Source: Pseudarthrobacter sp. NamE2 (GTDB taxonomy: Bacteria > Actinomycetota > Actinomycetes > Actinomycetales > Micrococcaceae). Taken from it: a stretch of 64,000 nt of DNA. A program made the translations under genes and the position numbers. The stretch is taken from NCBI RefSeq assembly GCF_005796205.1, contig NZ_VAHN01000004.1, positions 124,001 through 188,000 of the forward strand, in the 5' to 3' direction. This document shows positions 34,171 through 42,945 of the stretch, piece after piece. Below the pieces are notes generated by a model, which had not been told where the DNA came from, searched no databases, and worked only from the letters and a program-made list of their open reading frames with translations. Position 1 is the stretch's first letter, and each line of letters begins with the position of its first letter.

Positions 34171-35367
34171 CTACGCCCGGCCCTTGAGGATCAGGTTCCA
34201 GTAGATCTGCGGGAACAGGTCCCGGTCGATCACCCAGGACAGCTTGCTCTCGTTCCAGGTCGGGACGCGGGGGATGGTGGGCATGGGCCGGTAGCGGTCG
34301 TCGAACTCGGCGAACACCACTGTGTCGCGGGAGACCGTGAACGGGCACACCGAGTAGCCGTTGTACTTCTCCGTCAGCGGCTTGCCTTTCCGCGCGGCCA
34401 CCAGGTTCTTCGCCAGCACCTTGGTCTGCTTGCGCAGCGCGCCGCCGGCCTTGGAGTTGGTGGTGCCGGCGGCATCGCCCAGGGACCAGACGTTGGGATA
34501 CCGGAGATGCCGCAGCGTCTGCCGGTCCACCTCCACGAAGCCGCCCTTGTCCCCGGCTGCGGGCAGGTCCGTGGCCTTGAGCCAGTCCGGGGCGGACTGC
34601 GGCGGCACCCCGTTGAGGACGTCATAGTGCAACGACTCCTCGTCCCCTGTTTCCACGTTCCGGACGGTCGCCATCTGCCGGTCGGCGTCCACGGAGACGA
34701 GCTCGCTGTTGGTCCACAGCTCAATCCCGTACTCAGCGATCTTCCGGTCCAGCTCCCGGTCCACTTCCGGAACCCCGAACACGGTGGGGTACGGCTGGAC
34801 CATCACCACCCGGATCTTGTCCAGGACGCCCTGTTCCCGCCAGTAGTCGCAGGCCAGGTACATCGGCTTCTGGCTGGCCCCGCCGCATGTGATGGGGCCG
34901 GCGGGCATGGTGAACACTGCGGTGCCGGACGTCAGCCCGCTCAGGAGCGTCCAGGCCTTGGGCGCCAACTCGAACTCGTAGTGCGAGGCGCCGTGCGGCG
35001 AGTGCACGGCCTCCTCCAGGCCCGGTACGGCGTCCCAGTCGTACTGCAGCCCCGGGCACACCACCAGCTGCCCGTAGCCCAGGGTTGACCCGGACGCGAG
35101 CGTGACCGTGTTGGTGTTCGCGTCCACGTCCACGGCGCTGCCCCGGATCCACGTCACACCCTTGGGCGTCACCGAATCCTGGCTGCGCACCGCCTCCTTG
35201 GCGGACGCCCGTCCACCCGCAATGTGCGAGAACAGCGGCTGGTACAGGTGGTGGTCCTTGGGCTCGATCAGTGCCACGTCCTTGACGCCATACCGCTCCA
35301 GCCGCGCCGCAAGCGCAACCCCGGCGTTGCCGCCGCCAATGATCACCACCTCGTGCTGGCCGGCCAC
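34171..35367 (-). CDS. Sulfide:quinone-oxidoreductase-like flavoprotein
   Basis: 398-residue FAD enzyme of the NDH-2/SQR superfamily. The FAD motif is VVIIGGGNAGVALAARLE and the second FAD motif WSLGDAAGTTNSKAGGALRKQ. Two cysteines sit where type II SQRs carry their redox pair, in GPITCGGASQKPMYL and in GYSVCPFTV, so sulfide or polysulfide oxidation with electron transfer to (mena)quinone is likely. A plain NADH dehydrogenase is less likely because of those cysteines. It starts 4 bases after the DUF2945 gene and so shares its transcript. Confidence 0.85.
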   Translation of the reverse strand: MAGQHEVVIIGGGNAGVALAARLERYGVKDVALIEPKDHHLYQPLFSHIAGGRASAKEAVRSQDSVTPKGVTWIRGSAVDVDANTNTVTLASGSTLGYGQLVVCPGLQYDWDAVPGLEEAVHSPHGASHYEFELAPKAWTLLSGLTSGTAVFTMPAGPITCGGASQKPMYLACDYWREQGVLDKIRVVMVQPYPTVFGVPEVDRELDRKIAEYGIELWTNSELVSVDADRQMATVRNVETGDEESLHYDVLNGVPPQSAPDWLKATDLPAAGDKGGFVEVDRQTLRHLRYPNVWSLGDAAGTTNSKAGGALRKQTKVLAKNLVAARKGKPLTEKYNGYSVCPFTVSRDTVVFAEFDDRYRPMPTIPRVPTWNESKLSWVIDRDLFPQIYWNLILKGRA

Positions 35368-35371
35368 GCCG

Positions 35372-35578
35372 CTACTTCTTCTCGGTCAGGGCGGACGCCT
35401 TGTGCGCGGCGCGGGCACCGGTCTTGGCCGATTCCACCACGTACTGCGGTTCGTCCTCGCTGGCCCGGTGGGTGTGCCCGTCCAGTTCGAAGTCGCTCGT
35501 CCTCTTCTCCACGATCTTGCCGTGCGTCTTGCCCTGCGGAGTGTTCCATTCCACGGAGGTTCCCTTGCTCAATGACAT
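35372..35578 (-). CDS. DUF2945 (Tudor-like) small protein
   Basis: 68 residues. The sequence VEWNTPQGKTHGKIVEKRTSDFELDGHTHRASE is typical of DUF2945, a small beta-barrel (Tudor-like) domain widespread in bacteria and fungi with no defined biochemical role. It is basic and soluble. It is read together with the SQR-like gene and begins 8 bases after the M50 peptidase stop, so all may belong to one leftward transcript from 38664. Confidence 0.8.
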   Translation of the reverse strand: MSLSKGTSVEWNTPQGKTHGKIVEKRTSDFELDGHTHRASEDEPQYVVESAKTGARAAHKASALTEKK

Positions 35579-35586
35579 TTGTTCTC

Positions 35587-37989
35587 CTAGCTGGGGTTTA
35601 CGGTGGGTTGGGGCTCCACGGCGGGGGCCGTGCCCCCAGTATCCGCCGTGGGCAGCGGCGTCTCAATGGGGGCGTACGACGGCGGCGCGGTGCCTCCCGC
35701 GGGCTGGGTGGCCGGTGCCGTGGCCGGGGCGGTCCCTGCCGGGGCAGGTGCGATCCCTCCGGGCTCAGGTGAAGCCGGAACGGCAGGGGCTTCCGTCGGG
35801 GTGGGCGCAGGCGTGGCCGGAGCCGCGGAATTCGGGCTGCCGGCGGTGCCCGGATCTGCCGTGATGACGGCAGTGATCTGCTCCTTGTAGGCCGCGAGGC
35901 GGGCCTGGATCTCGGAGAGCGGCACGTTCTGGAGGTTCCGTCCGTACTGGGCTATTTCAGTCCACAGCGCGTTCAGCTGCGCCAGGCTCTCCTCTCCCAG
36001 CGGGCCGTCCAGGGTCAGGACCAGCTGGCTTGCCAGTGCGTAGGCCAGGCAGTCAACGCAGTTGTAGTTGGCCGCCGCGGACAGGTTTTCCGGAACAACA
36101 ACAGCGGCTTCGCCAACCACCAGGACAACCTGGAAACCCACGGCGATCGCGGCGCAGCCCGTGCAGCTGGCGAAGGCGTAGGCCTCGTTGCGGGTGTCCA
36201 CCGGTCCGCCGTCCTCGGCCCACACCAGGGCAAAGGCCACGCTGTAGGTCACGGAGTTGTCGGTGGTGTTCACGGCCAGCGCCTGGTTGCCGCCCTTTTC
36301 CGGGGCCAACGGCCGGTCGAAGGGGAAGACCCAGGACGGTGCAGCGTCTGAGGGCCCGGTTGCGGGGGCGGCCGAACCGGCCGCAGGAGCCCCGTCCTCC
36401 ACCGGCACCAGCACCATGGCCAACTGCGGGTTGTCCCGGGTTGGCGTCGCCGCGCCTTCCGGCCACAGGGCAATGGTCCTGCCGCTGCGCCCTTCCTGGA
36501 GGACGGTGCCGGACTGCGGGAGAAGGGACGTGGTCGCGTCCGCCAGCGTCCCGCGTTCGTAAGGCTGCACCGGACGGTACGTCCCGCCGTCGGGCCACCA
36601 TGCCCAGGCCAGCCCGGCAAGAAGCGCCGTAACGGCACCCATGGCGGTGATCCGTTTCAGGACGCTGCCGCGGCTCTTCCGCCACAGTCCCGTGACCAGC
36701 TGGCGCAGCAGCCTGAGCAGGATGTACAGCATGCCGAGCATGGGCAGCGCGACGGTGACGATCGCCAGTACGCGCACCGCGGCACCGGCAATGTCCCCGG
36801 CGGACAGGCTGGCGGCGAACTGTTCCTGCTGGCTGGCCACGCTGTCCCAGGCCGTGGCCAGCAAACGCGGGAGGGCCAGCACCATCATGGCCAGGCTGAA
36901 GAGCAGCAGCGGCACGGTGACCAGGACCCAGAGGGTCACAATGGCGCGAGCCCACGGCTTGAGGACGCGGCCCTCCGGCTTGCGCCAGTTCCACGGCAGC
37001 AAACCGAGCAGGGTGGGCTTGATGCGCTGGAACAGGTCCGGGACGCCTGTGGCGTCTGCCAGGATGTGGTAGCCGTCGAACCTCAGCAGGGGGAGCAGTT
37101 GCCGGACCATCTGCAGGATCTGGGTCACCACCACCAGCAGCAGGGCATCAAAACCGGTGGCCCACCACAGCCCCATGATGGTGACAGCCACGATCGCATT
37201 GAAGTAGAGGCCGCCGAGGTCCGTGCGGAGCCGGCCGCCGCGGCCCAGCCGGTAGGAGTCTGTGACATCGGTGAAGAAGGCCGGCCAGACGAGGTAGATT
37301 CCGGCGCCCATTGCGCCCGGGGTGGCACCGCCCCGGCGTGCTGCGGCGGCATGGCCGAACTCATGGAAGCCGGCCGAGAGGATGGTGATGGCAAAGATGA
37401 GCAGCAGCAGCGACGGGTTGGCGAACGCCTCGTGCGTGGCAGACCCCAGGCCCTTGACCATCAGCACCCACCAGCATGCCGCCAGGAAAACCGCTGCCAC
37501 CGCCACCACGATCAGCGGATTGAAGAGCACCGCGAACGGGGCAGTGATCCGGCGGGTCCGCTCCGGGTCGGTGACGGTGTAGCGGAACCGCATGCCCAGG
37601 AGCGGATCGGCCTTTCGCACCTCAGGTTCCGAGCCGTCGGCCAGGCGCAGCAGTCCCATAGGCAGCAACTGCTTGTCCATCAGCGTGCGCACATTGCCGG
37701 GGCTGACCAGCCGCCCCGAAACGCGGCTGACGTGCTGCGCGATGCCGTCGATGCTCCGTGTCCCGTCCGATGCGTCCAGCACCAGGTACAACAGTTGCGT
37801 CAGCTGCAGGGTCTGGCCGTCCCCACGGCGCACCAGCGAGGGCGGTTCGCGGTAGCCGGAGCCTTCGGATTGGCCCAGGAGCTGGACTCCTGTTGCCCGC
37901 ACAGGATGCTGCTGCGGGTGCTCGGCAGGGGAGGCAGGGGACGACGGCGGGCCGGGCTCGGGGCGCGGCCCGCCGGTGGCATGGCTCAT
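35587..37989 (-). CDS. Membrane metallopeptidase: PqqD-like domain + M50 + Cys-rich exodomain
   Basis: 800 residues. Residues 1-50 are Pro-rich. Residues 50-120 look like a PqqD-type winged helix (LYLVLDASDGTRSIDGIAQH), the fold that binds leader peptides in RiPP systems. A site-2-protease-like membrane domain follows, with the zinc motif HEFGH at 209-213 and a third ligand Asp305 in LRFDGYHIL, and about ten helices to residue 465. The outside part has a beta-rich domain with paired cysteines C609/C612 (CTGC) and C644/C647 (CVDC), then a helical stretch and a long Pro/Ala/Thr tail. It starts 6 bases after the gene for an acidic duplicated protein, its likely substrate or cargo. Confidence 0.88.
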   Translation of the reverse strand: MSHATGGPRPEPGPPSSPASPAEHPQQHPVRATGVQLLGQSEGSGYREPPSLVRRGDGQTLQLTQLLYLVLDASDGTRSIDGIAQHVSRVSGRLVSPGNVRTLMDKQLLPMGLLRLADGSEPEVRKADPLLGMRFRYTVTDPERTRRITAPFAVLFNPLIVVAVAAVFLAACWWVLMVKGLGSATHEAFANPSLLLLIFAITILSAGFHEFGHAAAARRGGATPGAMGAGIYLVWPAFFTDVTDSYRLGRGGRLRTDLGGLYFNAIVAVTIMGLWWATGFDALLLVVVTQILQMVRQLLPLLRFDGYHILADATGVPDLFQRIKPTLLGLLPWNWRKPEGRVLKPWARAIVTLWVLVTVPLLLFSLAMMVLALPRLLATAWDSVASQQEQFAASLSAGDIAGAAVRVLAIVTVALPMLGMLYILLRLLRQLVTGLWRKSRGSVLKRITAMGAVTALLAGLAWAWWPDGGTYRPVQPYERGTLADATTSLLPQSGTVLQEGRSGRTIALWPEGAATPTRDNPQLAMVLVPVEDGAPAAGSAAPATGPSDAAPSWVFPFDRPLAPEKGGNQALAVNTTDNSVTYSVAFALVWAEDGGPVDTRNEAYAFASCTGCAAIAVGFQVVLVVGEAAVVVPENLSAAANYNCVDCLAYALASQLVLTLDGPLGEESLAQLNALWTEIAQYGRNLQNVPLSEIQARLAAYKEQITAVITADPGTAGSPNSAAPATPAPTPTEAPAVPASPEPGGIAPAPAGTAPATAPATQPAGGTAPPSYAPIETPLPTADTGGTAPAVEPQPTVNPS

Positions 37990-37995
37990 TTGCGC

Positions 37996-38664
37996 TTACT
38001 GCTGCAGGTCGGACTGCTGGTCCGCGCTGGCGTTCGCTTCGCCCTCGATGTTCTGCGAGATGATGGCGTCCTGCTCGGCCACCGCGTAGGCCTGGCTGTC
38101 GATGGAGCCGATGTTCGCGGCAACAGCAGCGTCGATCGGCGCCGCAACGTTCGCGTTGGCGGCAACGGCGCCGTTGATGGGAGCGGCGATGTCGGCGTCG
38201 GCGTCCAGGTCCACGTTGACGTTGAGCAGGTCCCCGTCCAATGCGGCGGCCGGATCGGTGGGCAGCGCGCCGACGTCGGGGAGGCCACTGCCGGTGGTGC
38301 CGTCAGTGGTGCCGTCCGTCGCAGTGCCGTCGTCAATGGTGTCGTTGCCCTGGTCGATGGTGCTGTCCTGGGTGGATTCAGCGTTCGCGTCGGCCGTGAT
38401 GCCCTGTTCGATCACAACGCCCTGGTCTGCCAGTGCCTGGGCATCGGAGCCGAAGGAGAGGATGTTGGCCGATGCAGCGGCGTCGATCGGCGCGGCCACG
38501 TTCGCGTTCGCGGCAACCGCCAGGTCAATGGGTGCCGCGGCGTCGATGCCCAGGTCCAGGTCGGCATCCAGGTCCAGGACCGAGGCAACTTCCTTGTCCG
38601 GCAAGGCCGTTGCCTGCTCCGAAAGCAGTTCGTCGTCAGTCAGGGGACGCATCTCGTGTTCCAT
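37996..38664 (-). CDS. Acidic, internally duplicated ANANV-repeat protein (candidate peptidase substrate)
   Basis: 222 residues, strongly acidic: one Lys, one Arg, no Cys or Trp. A leader-like N-terminus (residues 1-30, with RPLTDDELLSEQ) is followed by two copies of a 67-residue unit at about 31-98 and 149-215. Each runs Asp-rich segment, AVAANANVAAPIDAA, a helix with SDAQALADQ or SQAYAVAEQ, then ADANA/GEANA. The linker is Thr/Gly/Asp-rich. No Sec signal is evident. A GGAGG lies ten bases upstream of the ATG, and the M50 gene follows after 6 bases. Function unknown; a substrate or exported product of that peptidase is my inference. Confidence 0.8.
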   Translation of the reverse strand: MEHEMRPLTDDELLSEQATALPDKEVASVLDLDADLDLGIDAAAPIDLAVAANANVAAPIDAAASANILSFGSDAQALADQGVVIEQGITADANAESTQDSTIDQGNDTIDDGTATDGTTDGTTGSGLPDVGALPTDPAAALDGDLLNVNVDLDADADIAAPINGAVAANANVAAPIDAAVAANIGSIDSQAYAVAEQDAIISQNIEGEANASADQQSDLQQ

Positions 38665-38943
38665 GCTTCAGCAACCTCCGGGGTGGCGCGGGTTGACCTG
38701 CCCCCAGCGGGCAGCCCGGCGCCAGACAATAGTAAGCATGATTAGCTTTTTTGGGACAACCCTTTCAAACCAGATAGTTGCACCGTCAGTGTCGTTTTCG
38801 GAGCCCGAAATGGCACCTAAGGCACAATCGATGTGCGCGCCAATCCCTTGATTGACAGGTACTGGAGGGAGGTCCAAGCTGGCGATGTCCCTACCAGCCG
38901 GTGCAGCCGCGCCGGTGACAGGTGTGCTTCAAAGGAGGACCCG

Positions 38944-39396
38944 ATGCCTGTTGTAGAAGAAAACGTTGTCATCGCCCGGCCACCGCAGGAGGTCTTTGAT
39001 TTCCTGTCGAAATTCGAGAACATCGCGGTCTACGATTCCTCGGTGATGTCGTCCGGGCAGGTCGGGGACGGCCCGCTTGGAGTGGGATCGCGGGGAAAGG
39101 GCACCAGCAAAGTCATGGGGCGGCAGTTCGATTGGGTCGTCGAGATTAGCGAGTTCGACCCGCCCCGGCGGATGGTATCCCGATCGGTGGAGGGCAAACT
39201 CGACTTCACCATTACGTTCACCCTTGAAGCGTCCGATGGCGGCACCCGCGTCACACAGCGCATAGAGGCCGGGTCCGGGCTCGGCGGGATCTTCGGCAAG
39301 CTTGCTGATTCCATGGTGGAGCGGGCCCAGGGCCGGACCGTCCGTGCGAACCTGGACACCCTGGCCGAGTGGCTGGCGGACCACCCAAGTACCTGA
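38944..39396 (+). CDS. SRPBCC family protein
   Basis: 150 residues starting from an ATG preceded by AAAGGAGG. The START/Bet v1-like fold shows as VVEENVVIARPPQEVFDFLSK, a central beta sheet (FDWVVEISEFDPPRRMVSR) and a C-terminal helix ending LDTLAEWL. Such proteins bind hydrophobic ligands or act as polyketide cyclases; ligand unknown. It is divergent from the duplicated protein gene at 38664, with about 280 bases between the starts that show no other gene. Confidence 0.82.
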   Translation: MPVVEENVVIARPPQEVFDFLSKFENIAVYDSSVMSSGQVGDGPLGVGSRGKGTSKVMGRQFDWVVEISEFDPPRRMVSRSVEGKLDFTITFTLEASDGGTRVTQRIEAGSGLGGIFGKLADSMVERAQGRTVRANLDTLAEWLADHPST

Positions 39397-39433
39397 CGGC
39401 CGCTGCCTGCCCCTCCCACGCGACGCGAAAGGG

Positions 39434-39493
39434 GGGAGTGCGACGGCGGGACGCGCCCGCCGGGAGTGCGACGGCGGGACGCGCCCGCCGTCG
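39434..39493. repeat. Tandem 28-base repeat with terminator hairpin
   Basis: Two perfect adjacent copies (39434-39461, 39462-39489) of a 28-base unit beginning GGGAGTGCGACGGCGGG. Each can fold GGCGGG against CCCGCC; the second extends to perfect 10-base arms (39469-39478, 39484-39493). It lies between convergent SRPBCC and oligopeptidase genes and probably ends both transcripts. Confidence 0.75.
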
Positions 39494-39513
39494 TACGTTT
39501 CCTATGCGGGGGG

Positions 39514-41736
39514 CTACTTCAGGCCCGCGCCGGGCAGCAGTTTGGTGGCGCCAAGGGAATCGGCGATGAACGCATAGTCCCAGGCCCGCTCGCGCCACTG
39601 CACGTACCGGCCGGAGGCGCCGCCGTGGCCGCCGTCCATCTCGATCTTCATGAGGATCGGCTCGGACCCGGTGGTCTTGTTCCGCAGTTCCTGCACCCAC
39701 TTGGCCGGCTCCACGTAGAGCACGCGGGTGTCGTTGAAGGACGTGACGGCGGCGATCTTGGGGTAGGCGGCCTCCCGCACGTTCTCGTAGGGGGAGTAGG
39801 ACTTCATGTACGCGTAAACCTGCGGGTCCGTGATGGGGTTGCCCCATTCCTCCCACTCCAGTGCGGACAGCGGAAGGTTGGGGTCCAGGATGCTGGTGAG
39901 CGGGTCCACGAACGGCACCTGCGCCACGATGGCGGCGTACTTTTCCGGTGCCAGGTTGGCCACGGCGCCCATCAGCAGGCCGCCTGCGGAACCGCCCAGT
40001 GCTGCAATCCGGGCCGGGTCCACCCAGCCGGAGCCTGCCAGCCAGTCCGTGGCGGCGATGAAGTCGGTGAACGTGTTCTTCTTGGTGAGCTTCTTGCCGT
40101 CCTCGTACCAGTGCCGGCCGAGCTCGCCGCCGCCGCGGATGTGGGCGATCACGAACACGATTCCGCGGTCCAGCAGGGAGAGGCGGGCGACGCCGAAGCC
40201 CGGGTCCATGCTCACTTCGTAGGAGCCGTACCCGTAGACCAGGCCCGCCGCCGTCGAGTCCTGTTTGACGGCCTTGTGCCGCAGTACGGAGAGCGGGATC
40301 CGGGTGCCGTCCGCGGACGTCGCCCATTCCCGGGTGGCCACGTAGTCGCTGCCGTCGTAGCCGCCCAGGACCGGGCTCTCCTTGCGCAGGAGCAGCTCGC
40401 CGGCGGGACGCTCCGGCGTAGGCAGCACGAAGTCGTACACCCGGGACGGGGTGAAGTAGGAGGTGTAGCCCAGGCGGATGACGGGGGCCTCGTAGTCGGA
40501 ACCGCCGACGCCGGCGGTGTACAGCTCCTCGTCGAACGCCGGTTCCACCGGTGCCTGCTGGGCCGGCGTGCCCAGCCCGGCCAGGCCCATCACCTGGACC
40601 CGCTCGATGGTGTCCTTGCGGATGGAAATGATGAGGTGCGTGGAGGTGACGCCGGCGCCGTTGACACGGACATCGTCCGAATGCGCGACGACGGTCTGCC
40701 ACTGCTGCTCCGCCAGCGGCTTCTGCAGTTCGTCCGGGTCCGCCAGCGAGACCATGGAGTTGATGGCGCCGCGGTTGTGCGTGATGAGGATTTTTTCCTG
40801 GCCGTCGAGCAGGAAGGGCTCGGCCTCGTAGAGGACACGTTCGTTGCGCGAAATGACAGTTGTGACCGCCTGGGCGGGATCGTCGAAGCGGAGCAGCCGG
40901 GTCTCGCTGTATTCGGAGCAGCCGATGCCCAGCACCAGGTGGCGCCGGTCTGCCGAGAGTTCGAAGCCGAGCCACATGGCGGCGTCGTCCTCCTGGTAGA
41001 TGACGACGTCCTCGGTGACGGGGGTGCCCAGGACGTGGGCCTTCACCTGGTACGGGCGCCAGGAATCGTCCACCACGGTGTAGAAGATGCGGGTGCCGTC
41101 GGGGGAGAACGAGACGCCGTAGAAGACGTTCTCGATGATGTCCGGCAGCAGTTCGCCGGTGCGGAGGTCCCTGATCCGGAGGGTGAAGCGTTCGTCGCCG
41201 GCATTGTCCACCGCGTAGGCGTAGAGGTTGCCGTCCACGGTCACGGCTGTGCCGCCGATGGAGAAGAACGGCTTGCCTTCCGCCTCGACGTTGCCGTCCA
41301 GGAGCACTTCCTCGCCGGGAATCGCGACGCCGGGCTCGACGGCGGGCGGGGTCCAGTCGGCGATCCTGTCCCCGGTGTCCGCTGCCCTGACCCGGCACTG
41401 GATGCCGTACTCCTTGCCCTCCACCGAACGGCTGTAGTACCACCAGTCATCCTTGCGGTGCGGAACGGACAGGTCGGTTTCCTGCGTGCGGCCCTTGATC
41501 TCCTGGAAGATGGCCTCGCGGAGCGGTTCCTGGTGCGCGGTGACGGCTTCCTGGTAGGCATTCTCTGCCTTCAGGTGCTCCACGACCTCGGCCGATTCCT
41601 TGTCCCGCAACCACTCGTAGTGGTCCACGAACGTGTCCCCGTGGTGCGTCCGTTCGAGGGGGACCCTCTTGGCCACGGGCGGGGCGGCCTTTGGTGCGGA
41701 CGTGCTGGCGGAATCCTGCAACGGAGTGGAGGTCAT
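39514..41736 (-). CDS. ptrB: Oligopeptidase B (S9A prolyl oligopeptidase family)
   Basis: 740-residue cytosolic serine peptidase cleaving short peptides after basic residues. An N-terminal seven-bladed propeller covers about residues 80-430; the alpha/beta-hydrolase domain has the catalytic Ser in ALGGSAGGLLMG, Asp in SFNDTRVLYVEPAKW and His in MDGGHGGASGRY. RGGGELGRHWYEDGK is also characteristic. The N-terminal 20 residues are Ala/Thr/Pro-rich and probably disordered. Stands alone, ending in the tandem repeat hairpin. Confidence 0.94.
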   Translation of the reverse strand: MTSTPLQDSASTSAPKAAPPVAKRVPLERTHHGDTFVDHYEWLRDKESAEVVEHLKAENAYQEAVTAHQEPLREAIFQEIKGRTQETDLSVPHRKDDWWYYSRSVEGKEYGIQCRVRAADTGDRIADWTPPAVEPGVAIPGEEVLLDGNVEAEGKPFFSIGGTAVTVDGNLYAYAVDNAGDERFTLRIRDLRTGELLPDIIENVFYGVSFSPDGTRIFYTVVDDSWRPYQVKAHVLGTPVTEDVVIYQEDDAAMWLGFELSADRRHLVLGIGCSEYSETRLLRFDDPAQAVTTVISRNERVLYEAEPFLLDGQEKILITHNRGAINSMVSLADPDELQKPLAEQQWQTVVAHSDDVRVNGAGVTSTHLIISIRKDTIERVQVMGLAGLGTPAQQAPVEPAFDEELYTAGVGGSDYEAPVIRLGYTSYFTPSRVYDFVLPTPERPAGELLLRKESPVLGGYDGSDYVATREWATSADGTRIPLSVLRHKAVKQDSTAAGLVYGYGSYEVSMDPGFGVARLSLLDRGIVFVIAHIRGGGELGRHWYEDGKKLTKKNTFTDFIAATDWLAGSGWVDPARIAALGGSAGGLLMGAVANLAPEKYAAIVAQVPFVDPLTSILDPNLPLSALEWEEWGNPITDPQVYAYMKSYSPYENVREAAYPKIAAVTSFNDTRVLYVEPAKWVQELRNKTTGSEPILMKIEMDGGHGGASGRYVQWRERAWDYAFIADSLGATKLLPGAGLK

Positions 41737-41882
41737 GCCCTCAATATATCCACCGGCCCCGACAATAGCCGCGGCCGTTCGCTACCGGGGAAGCCCGGGA
41801 CGGGATGCCCTAGTCGCCTTCAAGAGGCAGGCGTATTGTGTTCACCGCAAGGCACATCCGCCACGCGTGAGAGGGGAATCTT

Positions 41883-42077
41883 ATGACCATCCCGCCAGTG
41901 CACGAACCAGAACCGTTTCCGCCGGAACCGGGACCGGAACCAACACCGACGGATCCGACGCAGCCGCAGCCCGGCCACCCGTCCCCCAATCCGTTCCCCG
42001 CGCCGCCTGCTCCCGGCCCGCTGCCCGTGCCGGATCCAGGGCCCACGCCACTCCGCCCGGACCCCACCAGGAGCTGA
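41883..42077 (+). CDS. Proline-rich small protein
   Basis: 64 residues, over a third proline with many Glu, Thr and Pro-x-Pro steps; no hydrophobic helix. GAGAGGGG lies about seven bases before the ATG, and a strong terminator follows 13 bases after the stop, so a real short gene is likely. It lies alone, divergent from ptrB. Function unknown; an unstructured spacer or stress peptide is conceivable. Confidence 0.55.
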   Translation: MTIPPVHEPEPFPPEPGPEPTPTDPTQPQPGHPSPNPFPAPPAPGPLPVPDPGPTPLRPDPTRS

Positions 42078-42089
42078 TCGGAACTACGC

Positions 42090-42126
42090 AAAAGGGGCCT
42101 TTCACAAGCCGTGGAAGGCCCCTTTT
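42090..42126 (+). terminator. Intrinsic terminator
   Basis: AAAAGGGGCCTT and AAGGCCCCTTTT arms flank a 12-base loop, ending in a T-run. It follows the proline-rich gene and precedes the hsp20 regulatory region. Confidence 0.85.
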
Positions 42127-42220
42127 CCATGTCCTGAAGGCCCCTGGGAAGACTCAAAAAATTCCAAAAAATCCTTGCCGGACCGCTTGCAGACCTGCTT
42201 CCGCAGTGCTAAAAAATCTA

Positions 42221-42246
42221 TATCAGCCAATACAGATCGGCTGATA
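42221..42246. promoter_or_regulatory. Palindromic operator upstream of hsp20
   Basis: TATCAGCC-N10-GGCTGATA is a perfect eight-base inverted repeat 43 bases upstream of the hsp20 start. It matches neither the HspR (HAIR) nor the HrcA (CIRCE) consensus, though a half-CIRCE-like CAGTGCTAA lies at 42204-42212. A heat- or stress-responsive repressor site is inferred. Confidence 0.5.
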
Positions 42247-42288
42247 CCGAAAGACAGTGTTGGACCAACTCTTACGAGGAGGGAAGCC

Positions 42289-42711
42289 ATGTTGATGCGA
42301 ACCGATCCGTTCCGCGAGCTGGACAGGCTGGCCCAGCAGGTCCTCGGAACAACAGCGCGCCCGGCGGCGATGCCCATGGATGCGTGGCGTGAGGGCCAGG
42401 AATTCGTCGTAGCGTTCGATCTGCCCGGCGTGGCGGTGGATTCCGTGGATCTGGATGTGGAACGGAATGTCCTGACGGTGCGGGCCGAGCGTCCCGATGT
42501 CACGGGCAAGGACACCGAGTTGATTGCCTCCGAGCGGCCGCGCGGCGTGTTCAGCCGCCAGCTGATCCTCGGCGACACCCTGGATGTCGAGAACGTCAAG
42601 GCATCCTACGACGCCGGTGTCCTGACGCTGCGGATCCCTGTCGCCGAGAAGGCCAAGCCGCGCAAGATCGAGATTGAGACGAAGGGGGCCAAGCAAGAGA
42701 TCGCTGCCTAG
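42289..42711 (+). CDS. Hsp20 small heat-shock protein
   Basis: 140-residue alpha-crystallin-type chaperone holding unfolded proteins for refolding. The start ATG has GAGGAGGG upstream. It opens [18 protein letters not shown], then the crystallin domain from about residue 38 ([20 protein letters not shown]) to the conserved [20 protein letters not shown]. The C-terminal I-x-I-like element reads IEIE. An upstream palindrome suggests specific control. Two RNA-like modules lie immediately downstream. Confidence 0.93.
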   Translation: MLMRTDPFRELDRLAQQVLGTTARPAAMPMDAWREGQEFVVAFDLPGVAVDSVDLDVERNVLTVRAERPDVTGKDTELIASERPRGVFSRQLILGDTLDVENVKASYDAGVLTLRIPVAEKAKPRKIEIETKGAKQEIAA

Positions 42712-42750
42712 GTTCCCCTGCAGGATCGGGACGTCGGGCCAATCTGTTGA

Positions 42751-42860
42751 CTGCCTATTTGGGCGGGTTGCCTTATGTGCACGCCACAGCGCCAGACAGC
42801 GCACCGGCAGCGTGGGCCTGAACTTCCCGATGCGGTGGCCCCCGGCTTCGGCCGGGGGCC
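42751..42860 (+). repeat. Structured module 1 downstream of hsp20
   Basis: A 60-base unit opening CTGCC and closing GGCAG (42751-42810), then 26 bases, then a perfect hairpin GGCCCCCGGC-TTCG-GCCGGGGGCC (42837-42860) with a UUCG tetraloop if read rightward. A second copy follows at 42946. The 374 bases between hsp20 and the NAD(P)HX dehydratase (42712-43085) contain no convincing gene but these two modules. Possible small RNAs. Confidence 0.55.
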
Positions 42861-42945
42861 GTCCAAGTTACCCGCCGGGATCCCTTGTTTGCGGCGGTAT
42901 CCCGGTGTAGAACAGGTTTACCGGGAGGATCCGAACGCGTTGTAT

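Noticed and set aside
34171..35367. Plain type II NADH dehydrogenase
   Set aside because: Two cysteines at SQR positions and the ASQKPMYL context favour a sulfide:quinone reductase.
39466..41886. Long open frame opposite oligopeptidase B
   Set aside because: It is the antisense shadow of a well-recognised S9 peptidase in GC-rich DNA; its translation is low-complexity with no domain.
42204..42212. CIRCE (HrcA) element before hsp20
   Set aside because: Only one half-site (CAGTGCTAA) is present; no left half at the required nine-base spacing.
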